Below are positions 33,011-42,754 of a stretch of 64,000 nucleotides of DNA, in pieces. The DNA is from Chlamydia trachomatis. GTDB taxonomy: Bacteria > Chlamydiota > Chlamydiia > Chlamydiales > 2-12-FULL-49-11. Location: contig CAMBZN010000002.1 of assembly GCA_945872565.1 (NCBI GenBank), forward strand, positions 1 to 64,000, written 5' to 3'. The translations under genes were made by a program, and so were the position numbers. The notes beneath the pieces are model-generated. The model searched no databases and was not told the DNA's origin. It saw only the letters and a program-made list of their open reading frames with translations. Each line of letters begins with the position of its first letter. Within the stretch, counting starts at the first letter, position 1.

Positions 33011-33863
33011 ATTTCAACCGACTAAAATTTCCATTATAAAGAAAATATGGGCCGAAGAAGGGCTGACATTAAAAAAATCTCTATCTCAAAATTTTCTCAT
33101 TGATCAGAACGTTGTAGAAAGAATCCTTGTCGCTGCAAACATTTGTAAAGACGATACAGTTTTAGAAATTGGACCAGGATCAGGAGCGCTCACAGCAAGC
33201 ATGTTAGCTCGGGGGGCAACAGTCTATGCAATTGAGATCGATCCCATCGCAATAAAGATTCTATCTAAATATTTAGGCCATGAAAAACAATTGCACCTCA
33301 TCAATAACGATGTGCTCAAAGTAGATTTTTCTTTTTTACCAGTAGGAACCAAGATTGTATCCAATCTCCCCTATCATATCACCTCCCCCATTATTGCAAA
33401 AATTGCTCAAAGCCACCTATTATTCACTGAAGTGGTCTTAATGGTACAAAAAGAGATGGCCGAAAGGATCCTTGCAAAAGCGCCATCAAAAAATAGAAGC
33501 TCATTCACTATTTTTACAAGCTTCTATTTTGAAAAAAAATCTCTATTTGTTGTAAAACCCTCTTGTTTTACCCCTGCCCCAAAAGTGGATTCAGTGATCA
33601 TCTCTTTAAAACCCAAACATGTTCTACCACTTGAAGATACAGAGTCTTTCATATCCTTTGTACGAACTGCTTTTTCGCAGAAGCGAAAAATGCTAACTAG
33701 TGTTCTTAAAAACATAATGGTCAAAGAGAGTTTAAACACTCTTGGTTTAAATGAGAAGGCTCGCCCGGAAGATTTGAGAACAGAAGACTTTATAGAGCTA
33801 TACAACCTTACGTCTTCTCTTTGGAATGAACAGAAAAATAAGGACGATTCCGATAAAAGTTAG
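33003..33863 (+). CDS. rsmA: 16S rRNA dimethyladenosine transferase KsgA
   Basis: Dimethylates two adjacent adenosines in helix 45 of 16S rRNA. The protein has KKSLSQNFLIDQNVV, the SAM motif LEIGPGSGALTASML, the acidic IEIDPIAIKIL and the catalytic NLPYHITSPII. The 286 residues are slightly long, with a polar C-terminal tail. The start overlaps the upstream gene by eight bases. The 3' end overlaps the convergent carboxypeptidase gene by 66 bp, so the C-terminal tail is encoded on the opposite strand of that gene's membrane anchor. Confidence 0.96.
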   Translation: MSEFQPTKISIIKKIWAEEGLTLKKSLSQNFLIDQNVVERILVAANICKDDTVLEIGPGSGALTASMLARGATVYAIEIDPIAIKILSKYLGHEKQLHLINNDVLKVDFSFLPVGTKIVSNLPYHITSPIIAKIAQSHLLFTEVVLMVQKEMAERILAKAPSKNRSSFTIFTSFYFEKKSLFVVKPSCFTPAPKVDSVIISLKPKHVLPLEDTESFISFVRTAFSQKRKMLTSVLKNIMVKESLNTLGLNEKARPEDLRTEDFIELYNLTSSLWNEQKNKDDSDKS

Positions 33864-35063
33864 AAATGGATGACTTGCCATTACTTTTATAAGCGCATTG
33901 AGCGCAAGCCTCACCCGATAGGTGATCTTATAACCGATCGACTCTTCAGAAAAAAGCTCATACTGAGCAATAGGCTCTCCATCAACACTGTATACATCTA
34001 AAGTAGCAACAAGGCGGTCCGCCCCTATCGGACTATTACACTCATGCCAGTTCACTTCAGCAACAATTTCTCTTTCTTCTGAAGGGTAGAATTCTAATAC
34101 ACAGTCTTCATGAAGCTTTGCTACTAACTCTTTATTTGCCCATGGCAAATAGGCGGTAAAGGTTGAATCTTCATGGTTAAAAAGAATACGGCTTTGCTTT
34201 TTTTCCTCAAAGGCTGCATTAAAAATCTTGCGACAATCATCATACAATTTCAACCGATTTTCTGCTTTGTTTACAGCAATAATGACTACACGACCATCCT
34301 TTTCTCCAACCATTGCAATGTTGTGCTTTGCCTCTCTATGATACCCTGTCTTTCCACCAATTGCATGGGGAAGATAGTGCTCGCTATTGGGGTGGATCAA
34401 TTTATTGGTGTTTTTTATACTCCGAGCTTTCGAGCTATTTGTCTTTGGAATCTCATATTCCACAGTTGAAATAAGCTTTCGGATCATTGGATGTCCGATT
34501 GCTCGTTGCATGATGATAGCAAGATCATAAGCGCTGCTCACATGATTGGGGTGATGCAATCCATGCGGATTAAGAAAATGGGTATTTTTACACCCTATTC
34601 TCCTTAGATATGCATTTAATTTGAACATAAAGTCAGAAATTGAATCAAAATATAAAGAAGCCAGTACATTTGCCGCATCGTTTGCAGATTTTACAATGAG
34701 CGCATGCATCAAGCTCTCCATAGTAATACGCTCTCCAGCATGTAAATAAATAGTTGTACCATCGGTTTCAAGTAAATATGGCGGCAGGGTAAAATTACTT
34801 GCCACTTTCTCCTTTTCAGTAACAACTTTTAACGCTTCAGCAGCACATGTGACCACTAAATTCTCGTCCACTTCACATTCTTCAAGTAAATATAGTGCAA
34901 TTGCAAGTTTTGTAACACTTCCTGGAAAGATCTTTTGATGCATGTTTTTCTCATACAGCACCCTCCCATTTTCTGCATTAATCGCACAAACATTTGAAGA
35001 ACTTGTACTAACAGAAAGTGAACTTCCTAAAAGATAAATGGGGAGTAATAAAATCCATAGCAT
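33798..35063 (-). CDS. dacF: D-alanyl-D-alanine carboxypeptidase (DacF/PBP5-6 type)
   Basis: Trims the terminal D-Ala from peptidoglycan stem peptides in the periplasm. The ATG at 35063 was chosen because it starts a signal peptide (MLWILLLPIYLLGS) and has AGGA upstream. The three serine-PBP motifs are SVTK (PGSVTKLAIAL, about residue 50), SAN (KSANDAANVL, about 125) and KTG (GGKTGYHREA, about 230). A PBP5-like C-terminal domain follows, then a membrane anchor (FLTFIGIVLIFLFIPKRRRK). The product is 421 residues. It is the ortholog by position of CT551 and relevant to chlamydial septal peptidoglycan. Confidence 0.93.
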   Translation of the reverse strand: MLWILLLPIYLLGSSLSVSTSSSNVCAINAENGRVLYEKNMHQKIFPGSVTKLAIALYLLEECEVDENLVVTCAAEALKVVTEKEKVASNFTLPPYLLETDGTTIYLHAGERITMESLMHALIVKSANDAANVLASLYFDSISDFMFKLNAYLRRIGCKNTHFLNPHGLHHPNHVSSAYDLAIIMQRAIGHPMIRKLISTVEYEIPKTNSSKARSIKNTNKLIHPNSEHYLPHAIGGKTGYHREAKHNIAMVGEKDGRVVIIAVNKAENRLKLYDDCRKIFNAAFEEKKQSRILFNHEDSTFTAYLPWANKELVAKLHEDCVLEFYPSEEREIVAEVNWHECNSPIGADRLVATLDVYSVDGEPIAQYELFSEESIGYKITYRVRLALNALIKVMASHPFLTFIGIVLIFLFIPKRRRKVV

Positions 35064-35198
35064 ATCATTTATCCTATCGGTTAAAGGTATTAAACTCAAG
35101 AAGTCTCAACCAAGGAAGAAAAAAAATCAAAAAAAAAGTATCAATAAAATTCAATGATGGCTATGTAGGAATTTATAGCATGTGCTCAAAAGGTTATC

Positions 35199-35630
35199 AT
35201 GATAAAACCAGAAAAACTTGAAGAATATTACGAAAAATTTTTAGAAGATCCTTCTTACTGGGTTCAAGATGGGGTGATGGACATTAATCTTGAAATGTTA
35301 AAGCAATGGTGTTTACTAAATCAAACTGAAGAAGAAGAAAAGCTCCTTCAAGATCAATTCCCTTTTTATTTTCATGTCTTGGAAAATAATAGCAAAGTTA
35401 CCTTGTTTAACAATCAATTTATTGTGTGGATCGTCCCAGAAGTTGTTAAGGATCTTGCTTCTACTACTGTTATGATTGCTCTTATTAAAGAGGATGATCT
35501 TAAACTAGAAATTGTCTATAACACAAGCGGTGTTTACAATACGCCAAAATATGTTCTAAAAACTCTTCGTCACTTTTTAACCGAAGTCATTGATACTGAA
35601 GAAGAAATCTCTAGTTTTCTTGAGAGATAA
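35199..35630 (+). CDS. Conserved chlamydial protein, positional match to CT550
   Basis: A 143-residue acidic protein with no signal peptide or membrane segment. Its position between dacF and the RsbW-like gene matches CT550 of C. trachomatis (from memory). The N-terminus is helical and charged; the middle (HVLENNSKVTLFNNQFIVWIVPE) looks like beta strands, and a helical C-terminus ends in EEEISSFLER. The size, acidity and alpha-beta arrangement would fit a type III secretion chaperone, but that is a guess. The last 20 bp overlap the convergent rsbW gene. Confidence 0.65.
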   Translation: MIKPEKLEEYYEKFLEDPSYWVQDGVMDINLEMLKQWCLLNQTEEEEKLLQDQFPFYFHVLENNSKVTLFNNQFIVWIVPEVVKDLASTTVMIALIKEDDLKLEIVYNTSGVYNTPKYVLKTLRHFLTEVIDTEEEISSFLER

Positions 35631-36033
35631 TGCTTTTAGTAAGGGTTAATATGTTCATATTGTCGCTATAGCGGTACTTAATTCTATCGGATAAACTTCT
35701 AATAAAGTGAATCCCTAGCCCCCCAATTTTTTGTGACTCTAAATTGAAAGTTTCCTCTTTTTCAGAAAAACTACAAGGATTAAAAGGCTTTCCTGAATCT
35801 TTTATATGAATCTCTAATTCATCGAAATCTTTGCTAAGCTGGTGCTCTATTTCTATCAATCCATTATCACTTTGATATGCATACGAAATAACGTTTACTG
35901 TCGCCTCTTCCAATGCTAGTTCAAATTTCTTTGCATTATCAATAGCCATCCCTGAGTCGGAGATAATCTTTCTATAGTATTCCATAATGAGTTCAAGACT
36001 TGCTATACAAGCTGGAAAAATCTTTTTCGCCAT
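35611..36033 (-). CDS. rsbW: RsbW-like serine kinase/anti-sigma factor (HATPase)
   Basis: A 140-residue GHKL ATPase. The N box reads ALEEATVNVISYAY, with Glu and Asn for Mg-ATP; the G1 box is KDSGKPFNP; the G2 box is GGLGIHFIRSL. RsbW/SpoIIAB-type proteins phosphorylate an anti-anti-sigma factor and bind sigma factors, or in chlamydiae take part in a partner-switch that feeds on metabolic state. Its position is that of CT549 (rsbW), between CT550 and CT548. No sigma factor lies next to it here. The 3' end overlaps its convergent neighbour. Confidence 0.88.
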   Translation of the reverse strand: MAKKIFPACIASLELIMEYYRKIISDSGMAIDNAKKFELALEEATVNVISYAYQSDNGLIEIEHQLSKDFDELEIHIKDSGKPFNPCSFSEKEETFNLESQKIGGLGIHFIRSLSDRIKYRYSDNMNILTLTKSIISQEN

Positions 36034-36043
36034 GAAAAAAACC

Positions 36044-36655
36044 TCAATTTATTTTTTTTGCTCGAGTTTTGGCAAGACGTGAAACGATTCTTTTTGCAAG
36101 CATTTCAAAAGCAGGTTCATAAGATTCGATTTCAGCGCCCTCTTCAGAATCTAATTGGCCTAAAGAATACTGCAAAACACTTAAGTCCCCAACATACGGA
36201 TCGTTAAACTCAAGAGTACCAGGAACTGTCGGGTTAACAAAGTCGTAAATGCTATCTGCTTGTAAGAAAAAGGGCTCAATTACTGCAACACCTGATTTTG
36301 CATCAACAAGCTCTACTTTTGCGATCAACTGTCTTTGTGCTTCGGTCGGATAAAACACTTCTAGGTCAGCGTTTGTTTTTGGATTTCTATCCCACATAAA
36401 GGTGATCTTAGAGGTTGCATCTTCAGTGATCGTTACAAGAAGTTTATACTTAGCGCTGTGATCTTTATATCGAAGGCAATTTGTAAACGCCATCTCTCGT
36501 GCAATCTGATTTCTCAAAATACCCCGTGGATCTTTTTTAATCACTGCAACGCTAGTTTCAATAGAAGATTGGCCATCGATATCAAGCTTTGAGACAGAAT
36601 AGTTACAGGAGTTACACAAGACTGCAACTAATCCAAGGATAGTAAACTTTTTCAT
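36044..36655 (-). CDS. Probable outer-membrane lipoprotein, positional match to CT548
   Basis: A 203-residue exported protein with an N-terminus (MKKFTILGLVAVLCNSCNYS) that reads like a lipoprotein signal with Cys17, though the lipobox (LCNSC) is not canonical. The mature part begins SVSKLDIDGQ and holds RGILRNQIAREMAFTN, then KYKLLVTITED; layout and size recall LptE, the LPS-assembly lipoprotein that plugs LptD, but I cannot confirm this. It overlaps the start of the following BamD-like gene by four bases, and the two are surely co-expressed. It is followed by rsbW after 10 bp. Confidence 0.65.
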   Translation of the reverse strand: MKKFTILGLVAVLCNSCNYSVSKLDIDGQSSIETSVAVIKKDPRGILRNQIAREMAFTNCLRYKDHSAKYKLLVTITEDATSKITFMWDRNPKTNADLEVFYPTEAQRQLIAKVELVDAKSGVAVIEPFFLQADSIYDFVNPTVPGTLEFNDPYVGDLSVLQYSLGQLDSEEGAEIESYEPAFEMLAKRIVSRLAKTRAKKIN

Positions 36656-37587
36656 TCTGCACCTACGAGCAGGGCCGTGTCAGTAGCACTTTTTAGCTGC
36701 TTGTAGCTGTCAAGATTATATGCAGCAATTTTTTGCACAGCAAGGGAGGCATATCTAGATGTTGGATATTTTGCTATCAATGCTTGTAAATACATCTTAG
36801 CAGAATCAATTTTTCTCTTTTTATCAAAAAATAAAGCTGATTTATATACATCCTCAGCATACAAATCAATAATATCAAGCTCTGCCTCTTCCATTTCAAC
36901 TTTTAAAGGGCTAGATGGATAGGCCAAATCAAATTTCTTCTTATTCAATAAGGCAAACTCATAACATTTAGGATCAAGGTACCCAACTTTTATTTGCTTT
37001 TTATAGACTTTCATAATTTGTACATACGCTTCTTGAGCAAGTGTATTGCTTGGAAACCTTCTAATTAAATTAGAAAAACCGTCAACACTTTCGTCAAATT
37101 TTTCATCATTTAAGTACATGCAGGATTTTCTAAACATCGCCTTAGCAGCAACTTCGCTTCTTGGCAAAGTCATAATTACCTCATCATACAACTGATAAGC
37201 TTCCTGCCACATTGATTCAAGTCTTGGAAGAGCAGCTATTCCCCATAAGTGGCCATAATATCCACTTTCAAACTTTTCTGCGATAAAGAACTTATATTTT
37301 AAGGCATCTTCAAAAAATCTAGAATTCCCCTCTTTTTCTAGGAATTTAGAGAGGTAATCATTTGCAATACTTGGATCATCAATATGAAAATAGGCAACAC
37401 CAGTAAAGAACAAGACATCTTTAGAAAAAATTGATTGAGGAAATTCCTTAACCATTATGGCGGAATTTGATATAATCTTATTCCAATTCTGATTTTGATA
37501 GAGGGATTGTAAGTTTGTAAATGCCTCCTCTTCTGTTGCAAAAACAAGTAAAGGGAGACAAAATAGAGTAAATAGATATTTTTTCAT
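36652..37587 (-). CDS. BamD-like TPR protein, positional match to CT547
   Basis: A 311-residue exported protein with signal peptide MKKYLFTLFCLPLLVFA cut before TEEE. No lipobox Cys is visible, although BamD is normally a lipoprotein. The mature part consists of tetratricopeptide-type helical repeats: LYQNQNWNKIISNSAIMVKE, VAYFHIDDPSIANDYLSKFL, and ending SAKMYLQALIAKYPTSRYAS, which matches the BamD pattern A...YL..LI..YP.S.Y. BamD works with BamA in inserting outer membrane proteins. Next to it lie the probable lipoprotein and dnaE, as in Chlamydia (CT547-CT545). Confidence 0.72.
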   Translation of the reverse strand: MKKYLFTLFCLPLLVFATEEEAFTNLQSLYQNQNWNKIISNSAIMVKEFPQSIFSKDVLFFTGVAYFHIDDPSIANDYLSKFLEKEGNSRFFEDALKYKFFIAEKFESGYYGHLWGIAALPRLESMWQEAYQLYDEVIMTLPRSEVAAKAMFRKSCMYLNDEKFDESVDGFSNLIRRFPSNTLAQEAYVQIMKVYKKQIKVGYLDPKCYEFALLNKKKFDLAYPSSPLKVEMEEAELDIIDLYAEDVYKSALFFDKKRKIDSAKMYLQALIAKYPTSRYASLAVQKIAAYNLDSYKQLKSATDTALLVGAE

Positions 37588-37590
37588 ATG

Positions 37591-40500
37591 CTAAGATGAT
37601 ACCTCCTCTTCTTCAATAATGTCAAGCACAGCATTTTGTAACTTAAAATAGGTTTTCATTTCCTCTGTAGGATCCACTCCTTTTGTTTCATCAATGTAAA
37701 GCTTTGCAATCTTTTGATCTTTTGCAATGAAATAAATTTCAAGTGGCCTAGGTCCTGGAAATTTCTTAATCATGTTTTTTAAAAGCAAAACACCTTTCAT
37801 CGACATTTTATCCATATTCATGTGTAGTTTGATGGGCATCATCTGCTTTTGTTCTTTAAGGTCGCTATTTACACGTTTTTTAACAAATCGAGAGGCCTTT
37901 GTGTACGCTTCCTCAATTTCTTTTTCCTTCTGTTCAATCTCCTCAAGGCGAAAAATATCTTTGCAAGACAAACGTAACGTACCCTCCTTATCATCAGCAG
38001 ATAGAATTCCTATGTATAAAGAATTATCTTCTAAAATTGGAGCAATCCGTTCGTAAAGATCGGGCCAAATGGGCAGTTCAAATCGGTGGTCATCATCACT
38101 TGCAATACAAATGGCAAATTTCTTTTTTGTTCTTTGGGAAACGCGTATGCTCACTGCATCAATGACAAATGGCACTTTAAAAACTTCGCCGGCAGCACCC
38201 TCCATCACTTGAGTAAAATTTTTACATCCCAGTTTATCAACAGACTTTTTATAACTTCCTAAAGGATGTCCAGTAACATAAAAGCCAAGCAGTTCTCTTT
38301 CGTATTTTAGTTTCTCAAGCTCTTCAAACTCCTCGTCACTTGGAGCACTCTCACTTTTATTTTTCTGGATCTCATCATCGGCAAATAAATCTAAAATACC
38401 TTTCTTCTTTTCTTTTTTTGCCTTTGCAATTCGATCAAAATTCTCTTGTAAATAGAGAAATAGCTGCTTTCTCCTCCATCCTGAAAAATCAAAACATCCA
38501 GATAGGATAAGGTTTTCAACCATCTTTTTCCCTACAGAAGAAAAATCCACTCTGGTTAAAAAATTTTCTAAAGAGGTGAACTTCTTATTTTTTCTCCTCT
38601 CCTCAGAAATTTCTAATACAACCCCCTCTCCCACTCCCTTGATTGCTGATAGTGCAAATCTAACCCCCACTTCGGTTGCAACAAAATAAGGGTACGATTC
38701 ATTAATATCAGGTGGCAAAATAGCAATACCCATATTATTTGCTTCGGCAATATGTTTTGATACTTTAGAAATATCTTGCATGTCAGAGGTCATTAACCCT
38801 GCCGTCCACTCATAGGGGAAGTTTGCTTTTAAATAGGCAGTTACATAACTAATATACCCGTAGGCAGTTGCGTGCGATTTATTAAAACCATAAGAGGCAA
38901 ACTTTTCTACCTTGTTAAAAATAGCAATAGCTTGTTCTTCATCTACCCCCTTTGCTTTTGCCCCTTCACGAAATTTCTCTCTCTGACGTCCCATTTCTTC
39001 GTGGTCTTTTTTACCCATTGCCCGACGAAGAACATCACCCTCTGCCAAACTATATCCAGCAAGCAAAGAAGCAATTTGCATCACCTGTTCCTGGTAAACC
39101 ATAATCCCGTAGGTCTCTTTTAAAACATCTACAAGAGCTGGATGGTCATATTCAATTTTTTCCCGTCCATGCTTTCTGCTTATAAAAGAAGGGATCATAT
39201 CCATAGGCCCAGGTCTGTAAAGGGCACCTACTGCAATGATTTCTTCAAAGCGATCGACATGTAGCTGACGGACTAAATCCTGCATCCCCGCAGACTCTAA
39301 CTGAAATACTCCAGAGGTTTTTCCCTGGTTTAAAAGATCAAAGGTTTTTTTATCATGGAGCGATAAATTCACCCAATCTAAATCTATCCCTTTGTGCATG
39401 GAAATAGAATCAACAGTTTTTTGAATGGATGTTAAGGTCTTTAATCCCAGAAAGTCAATTTTAAGCATCCCCACTTTTTCAACAGGCTTCATAGAAAACT
39501 GCGTTACAAGTAAGTCTGTATCTTTTGCGTTACATACTGGAATAACATCTGTTAAGGGGAGCTCTGAGATAATCACTCCTGCTGCATGAACGCCAGTATT
39601 TCTAACGCTCCCTTCAAGTTTTTTTGCCAAATCGATTAAAATTTTTACGTCTTTTTCTTCCTTGACAAGCCTTTGGAGCTCTTGGTCAATTGTTAACGCA
39701 TCATCAATTGTTGCACCCACTTCTTCAGGAATCAACTTTGCAATAGCATTGACTTTAGAAAGGGGCATATTAAGGACCCTGCCCACATCTTTGATGGCCA
39801 TCTTAGCTTTCATTGTACCAAAAGTAATAATCTGGGCTACTTTATCACTTCCATACTTTTCAATTGTATATCTGATAACCTCAGAGCGCCGCTCCATGCA
39901 AATATCAACGTCAATATCGGGATAAGATATTCGTTCTGGATTAATAAATCTTTCAAAAAAAAGATCAAACCCAAGGGGCTCAATATCGGTAATCCCTATC
40001 AAATAAAGAATAATCGAACCCGCTCCTGAACCCCTTCCTGGCCCCACTGGAATCTTATTCTGTTTTGCCCAATGGATAAAGTCATACACAATTAATAAAT
40101 AATCGCTCATCCCTTTAGAAATAATAATTTCAAGTTCGTAGGCAAGGCGTTTATCAATAACTTCTTTTGGTTCTTGTGCAGGATACTTCTCTTGCACACG
40201 AATCAGCTCTTCTTTTTGATAGCGTTTATCAATTCCTGCAAGGCATAACTTTCTTAAAAAATCATTTGCCTCTGCTAATCTTTCTTCCGCGTGCAGCACT
40301 TTACCTATAAGATGGGGGGGGGTGTAGACAGGGTAGTGCTTTTGCTCAAAATCAAATGTCAAATTGCATAAACTTGCAATATGATTGGTATTGTGTACCG
40401 CCTCTTCTAGCTCTTGGTAACGATCCTTGATCTGTTCTTTTGAAGGAAAAAATAAATTATAACTACTGGCAATTTTTCTTTTTGGATTTTTATACACAAC

Positions 40501-41298
40501 CGGCTGCTTTCCATATGCACCCTGCTCAAAAATTTGAATTGTCTCAGCAGAGGCTACATTCATCATCACCTCATGCGCTAAAAAATCATCTTTTTCTGCA
40601 TAGCGGATGTCGGTTGCAACAACTAATTTAATTCCATGTCTCTCCCCTAATGCTTTAAATGCAGAAACAAGATCCTCCTGAGCAGCGTATGTAGCTTCCA
40701 TCTTCTGCATCACCCAAACCTCATCATCCACACCACAACTTTTAAGCTCTGCAAGAGTCATCCGATTTAAAGATACTTGCAAGTAAAAATCCTCTCCAAA
40801 CAAAGTTTGATAAAAACTAATCTCCTCATCCACCTCATTTTGCTCTCCATTTAGAACAATATCGCCAAGAGGGCTGTCAAACGGGCCAGAAAGACATATT
40901 AACCCTTGATGATATTTTTCCAACAAAACTTTATCAATTCGGGGAGTGTAGTAAAACCCTTCCAGATGGGCAATGGATGATAATTTACATAAATTTTTAT
41001 ACCCCTGCTCATTTTTTGCAAGCAATACAATAGCTCTTCCTGCAGCTTTTCCACTGATTCTTTTTTTCTCCGTACATAAGCCAGGAGCCATCATTATTTC
41101 AAGGCCGATAATCGGTTTGATCCCCGCTTTTTTACATTCAGTATAAAACTCTATGCAGGCGAATAAATTACAAAAATCAGTAAGGGCAAGGGAGGTAAGC
41201 TCCAATTTCTTGGCTTTTTTCACCAAATCTACAATGGACAGGGTCGAGTCTAATATCGAGTATTGGGAGTGAAGATATAAGGGGGTGTACTGCATCAT
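37591..41298 (-). CDS. dnaE: DNA polymerase III alpha subunit
   Basis: Catalytic subunit of the replicative polymerase. In the 1235 residues the PHP domain comes first (YTPLYLHSQYSILDSTL..., ALTDFCN). The polymerase core has GPGRGSGAGSI and the catalytic PDIDVDIC (about residue 460), with a further motif RPGPMDMIPSFI and YGIMVYQEQVMQIA. The C-terminal region has an OB-fold portion and the tau-binding end. The PHP opening reads LHSQYSILDS where many family members have the His-x-His form LHxHSxYS; that His pair is missing, so metal-dependent proofreading by this domain is unlikely. A run of nine C in the coding strand near 40314-40322 is in frame. Confidence 0.96.
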   Translation of the reverse strand: MMQYTPLYLHSQYSILDSTLSIVDLVKKAKKLELTSLALTDFCNLFACIEFYTECKKAGIKPIIGLEIMMAPGLCTEKKRISGKAAGRAIVLLAKNEQGYKNLCKLSSIAHLEGFYYTPRIDKVLLEKYHQGLICLSGPFDSPLGDIVLNGEQNEVDEEISFYQTLFGEDFYLQVSLNRMTLAELKSCGVDDEVWVMQKMEATYAAQEDLVSAFKALGERHGIKLVVATDIRYAEKDDFLAHEVMMNVASAETIQIFEQGAYGKQPVVYKNPKRKIASSYNLFFPSKEQIKDRYQELEEAVHNTNHIASLCNLTFDFEQKHYPVYTPPHLIGKVLHAEERLAEANDFLRKLCLAGIDKRYQKEELIRVQEKYPAQEPKEVIDKRLAYELEIIISKGMSDYLLIVYDFIHWAKQNKIPVGPGRGSGAGSIILYLIGITDIEPLGFDLFFERFINPERISYPDIDVDICMERRSEVIRYTIEKYGSDKVAQIITFGTMKAKMAIKDVGRVLNMPLSKVNAIAKLIPEEVGATIDDALTIDQELQRLVKEEKDVKILIDLAKKLEGSVRNTGVHAAGVIISELPLTDVIPVCNAKDTDLLVTQFSMKPVEKVGMLKIDFLGLKTLTSIQKTVDSISMHKGIDLDWVNLSLHDKKTFDLLNQGKTSGVFQLESAGMQDLVRQLHVDRFEEIIAVGALYRPGPMDMIPSFISRKHGREKIEYDHPALVDVLKETYGIMVYQEQVMQIASLLAGYSLAEGDVLRRAMGKKDHEEMGRQREKFREGAKAKGVDEEQAIAIFNKVEKFASYGFNKSHATAYGYISYVTAYLKANFPYEWTAGLMTSDMQDISKVSKHIAEANNMGIAILPPDINESYPYFVATEVGVRFALSAIKGVGEGVVLEISEERRKNKKFTSLENFLTRVDFSSVGKKMVENLILSGCFDFSGWRRKQLFLYLQENFDRIAKAKKEKKKGILDLFADDEIQKNKSESAPSDEEFEELEKLKYERELLGFYVTGHPLGSYKKSVDKLGCKNFTQVMEGAAGEVFKVPFVIDAVSIRVSQRTKKKFAICIASDDDHRFELPIWPDLYERIAPILEDNSLYIGILSADDKEGTLRLSCKDIFRLEEIEQKEKEIEEAYTKASRFVKKRVNSDLKEQKQMMPIKLHMNMDKMSMKGVLLLKNMIKKFPGPRPLEIYFIAKDQKIAKLYIDETKGVDPTEEMKTYFKLQNAVLDIIEEEEVSS

Positions 41299-41304
41299 AA
41301 CTCC

Positions 41305-42645
41305 TTATGCTGAGGGAAGAGAGGTTCCTTTTTGGGGAATCCAGACCAAAGAGAGTAATGAAAACGCTAAAAAAGCACAAATCAATAATAAAATAAAAAA
41401 AGTATTCCACCCATATTCTTCAGCAATCTTACCAAATGGATATCCAGCAGTTGTGGCCCCAACATAAGCAAACCAACCAACAAACCCAGTAGCAGTACCT
41501 GCAGCCTTTTTATGAGCAAGCTCAGCTGCCTGCATACCAATTAACATCTGCGGACCAAAAACTAAAAAGCCTGTGCAAAACATGATTACATTGGCATAGT
41601 AAACTGCCCCTACTGGAGTTAACCAAAGACTTGCCGCTGAAAATATTACCCCCATCGAAAAAATGGCGTTGATAGGCCCTCTTCTGCCGTTAAAAAGTTT
41701 ATCAGATAGAAATCCTGATGCTAAACATCCTAAAAAGCCCCCTGCTTCAAACATAAAAATACAAGCGCCAGCAGCAAGCAATGTAAAGCCTTTTACCTCG
41801 TAAAAATATAATTGCCCCCAGTCATTTACAGCAGTTCTTACCACGTAAACAAAAAAGTATGCAAATCCAAGAATCCAAATATACTTGTTTCTTAAAACAA
41901 CATCTAACAGAAGTTGCCTTTTGCTCATTTTTTCAGCAAGTCTATCTTTATCTGTAACCCCCTCCCCTTTGTACTCTTCAATGGATGGAAGGCCAAGTGA
42001 TTCTGGAGTATCACGAAGCCTATTAATTAAAAAAAATCCCATTAAAATACAGCTGACCCCAGGGACGTACATAGCCATCCGCCACCCGTAAGAACTTGCG
42101 ATCACGGACACAATAATAGGAATCACAGCCCCTCCTAAATTATGTGAAGTGCCCTGCACTCCCCACCAGCGCCCCCGTTCATTTTGAGCATACCAATGGG
42201 TTAAAAACCGGGCACACGGAGGCCACCCCCAACCCTGAAACCACCCATTCAACCCCCAAAAAACCCCAAAAAAGAATAAAGAGGAGGAGAGTCCAAAGCA
42301 GATGTTCCAAACCCCCGTCAAGATGAGCCCTATTGCCATAAAATATCGGGGATTGGATCGATCGCTCATGATTCCGCTGAAGAATTTAGAGATCCCATAA
42401 GTAAAATAAAGTATACTTCCTAAAATACCGAGGTCTGCTTTTGAAAAGCCAAGCTCTGAGATCATCAAGGGCATAACAAAGGTAAAGCTTTTTCTTGTAA
42501 GATAAAAGAAGGCATACCCAGCGTACATGGCATAGAAAGTTCTGATTCTCCAATAAGTATATGTTTTTTTTATTGTCTCAGGATCGGTGATTCTCTCACC
42601 AATTGGAGCATTCTTAAAAATTCCTAATTTATTAAATAATCCCAT
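41305..42645 (-). CDS. uhpC: Hexose-phosphate:phosphate antiporter (OPA family MFS)
   Basis: Twelve-helix inner membrane transporter of the organophosphate:phosphate antiporter family. ATG at 42645 has AGGAAG upstream; a start 39 bp earlier lacks support. The 446-residue product has the OPA features RTFYAMYAGYAFFYLTRKSF (first helix), LGSILYFTYGISKFFSGIMSDRSNPR, and GWFQGWGWPPCARFLTHWY. In Chlamydia the ortholog (CT544) imports host glucose-6-phosphate. The gene follows dnaE in the same order. It gives the bacterium carbon and energy from host cytosol. Confidence 0.93.
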   Translation of the reverse strand: MGLFNKLGIFKNAPIGERITDPETIKKTYTYWRIRTFYAMYAGYAFFYLTRKSFTFVMPLMISELGFSKADLGILGSILYFTYGISKFFSGIMSDRSNPRYFMAIGLILTGVWNICFGLSSSLFFFGVFWGLNGWFQGWGWPPCARFLTHWYAQNERGRWWGVQGTSHNLGGAVIPIIVSVIASSYGWRMAMYVPGVSCILMGFFLINRLRDTPESLGLPSIEEYKGEGVTDKDRLAEKMSKRQLLLDVVLRNKYIWILGFAYFFVYVVRTAVNDWGQLYFYEVKGFTLLAAGACIFMFEAGGFLGCLASGFLSDKLFNGRRGPINAIFSMGVIFSAASLWLTPVGAVYYANVIMFCTGFLVFGPQMLIGMQAAELAHKKAAGTATGFVGWFAYVGATTAGYPFGKIAEEYGWNTFFILLLICAFLAFSLLSLVWIPQKGTSLPSA

Positions 42646-42754
42646 CCACTTCCTAAAATAAAATCTGTTCAACTTTAACTTCACCTATGCAAAAAGTCAA
42701 CCCTTTTGATTCCTTTATATTGACCACTTTGTAAAATATGCTATAGATGAAAAT

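Noticed and set aside
40314-40322. Run of nine G/C in dnaE that could cause phase variation
   Set aside because: dnaE is essential and the frame is intact across it; a slippage switch is not plausible here.
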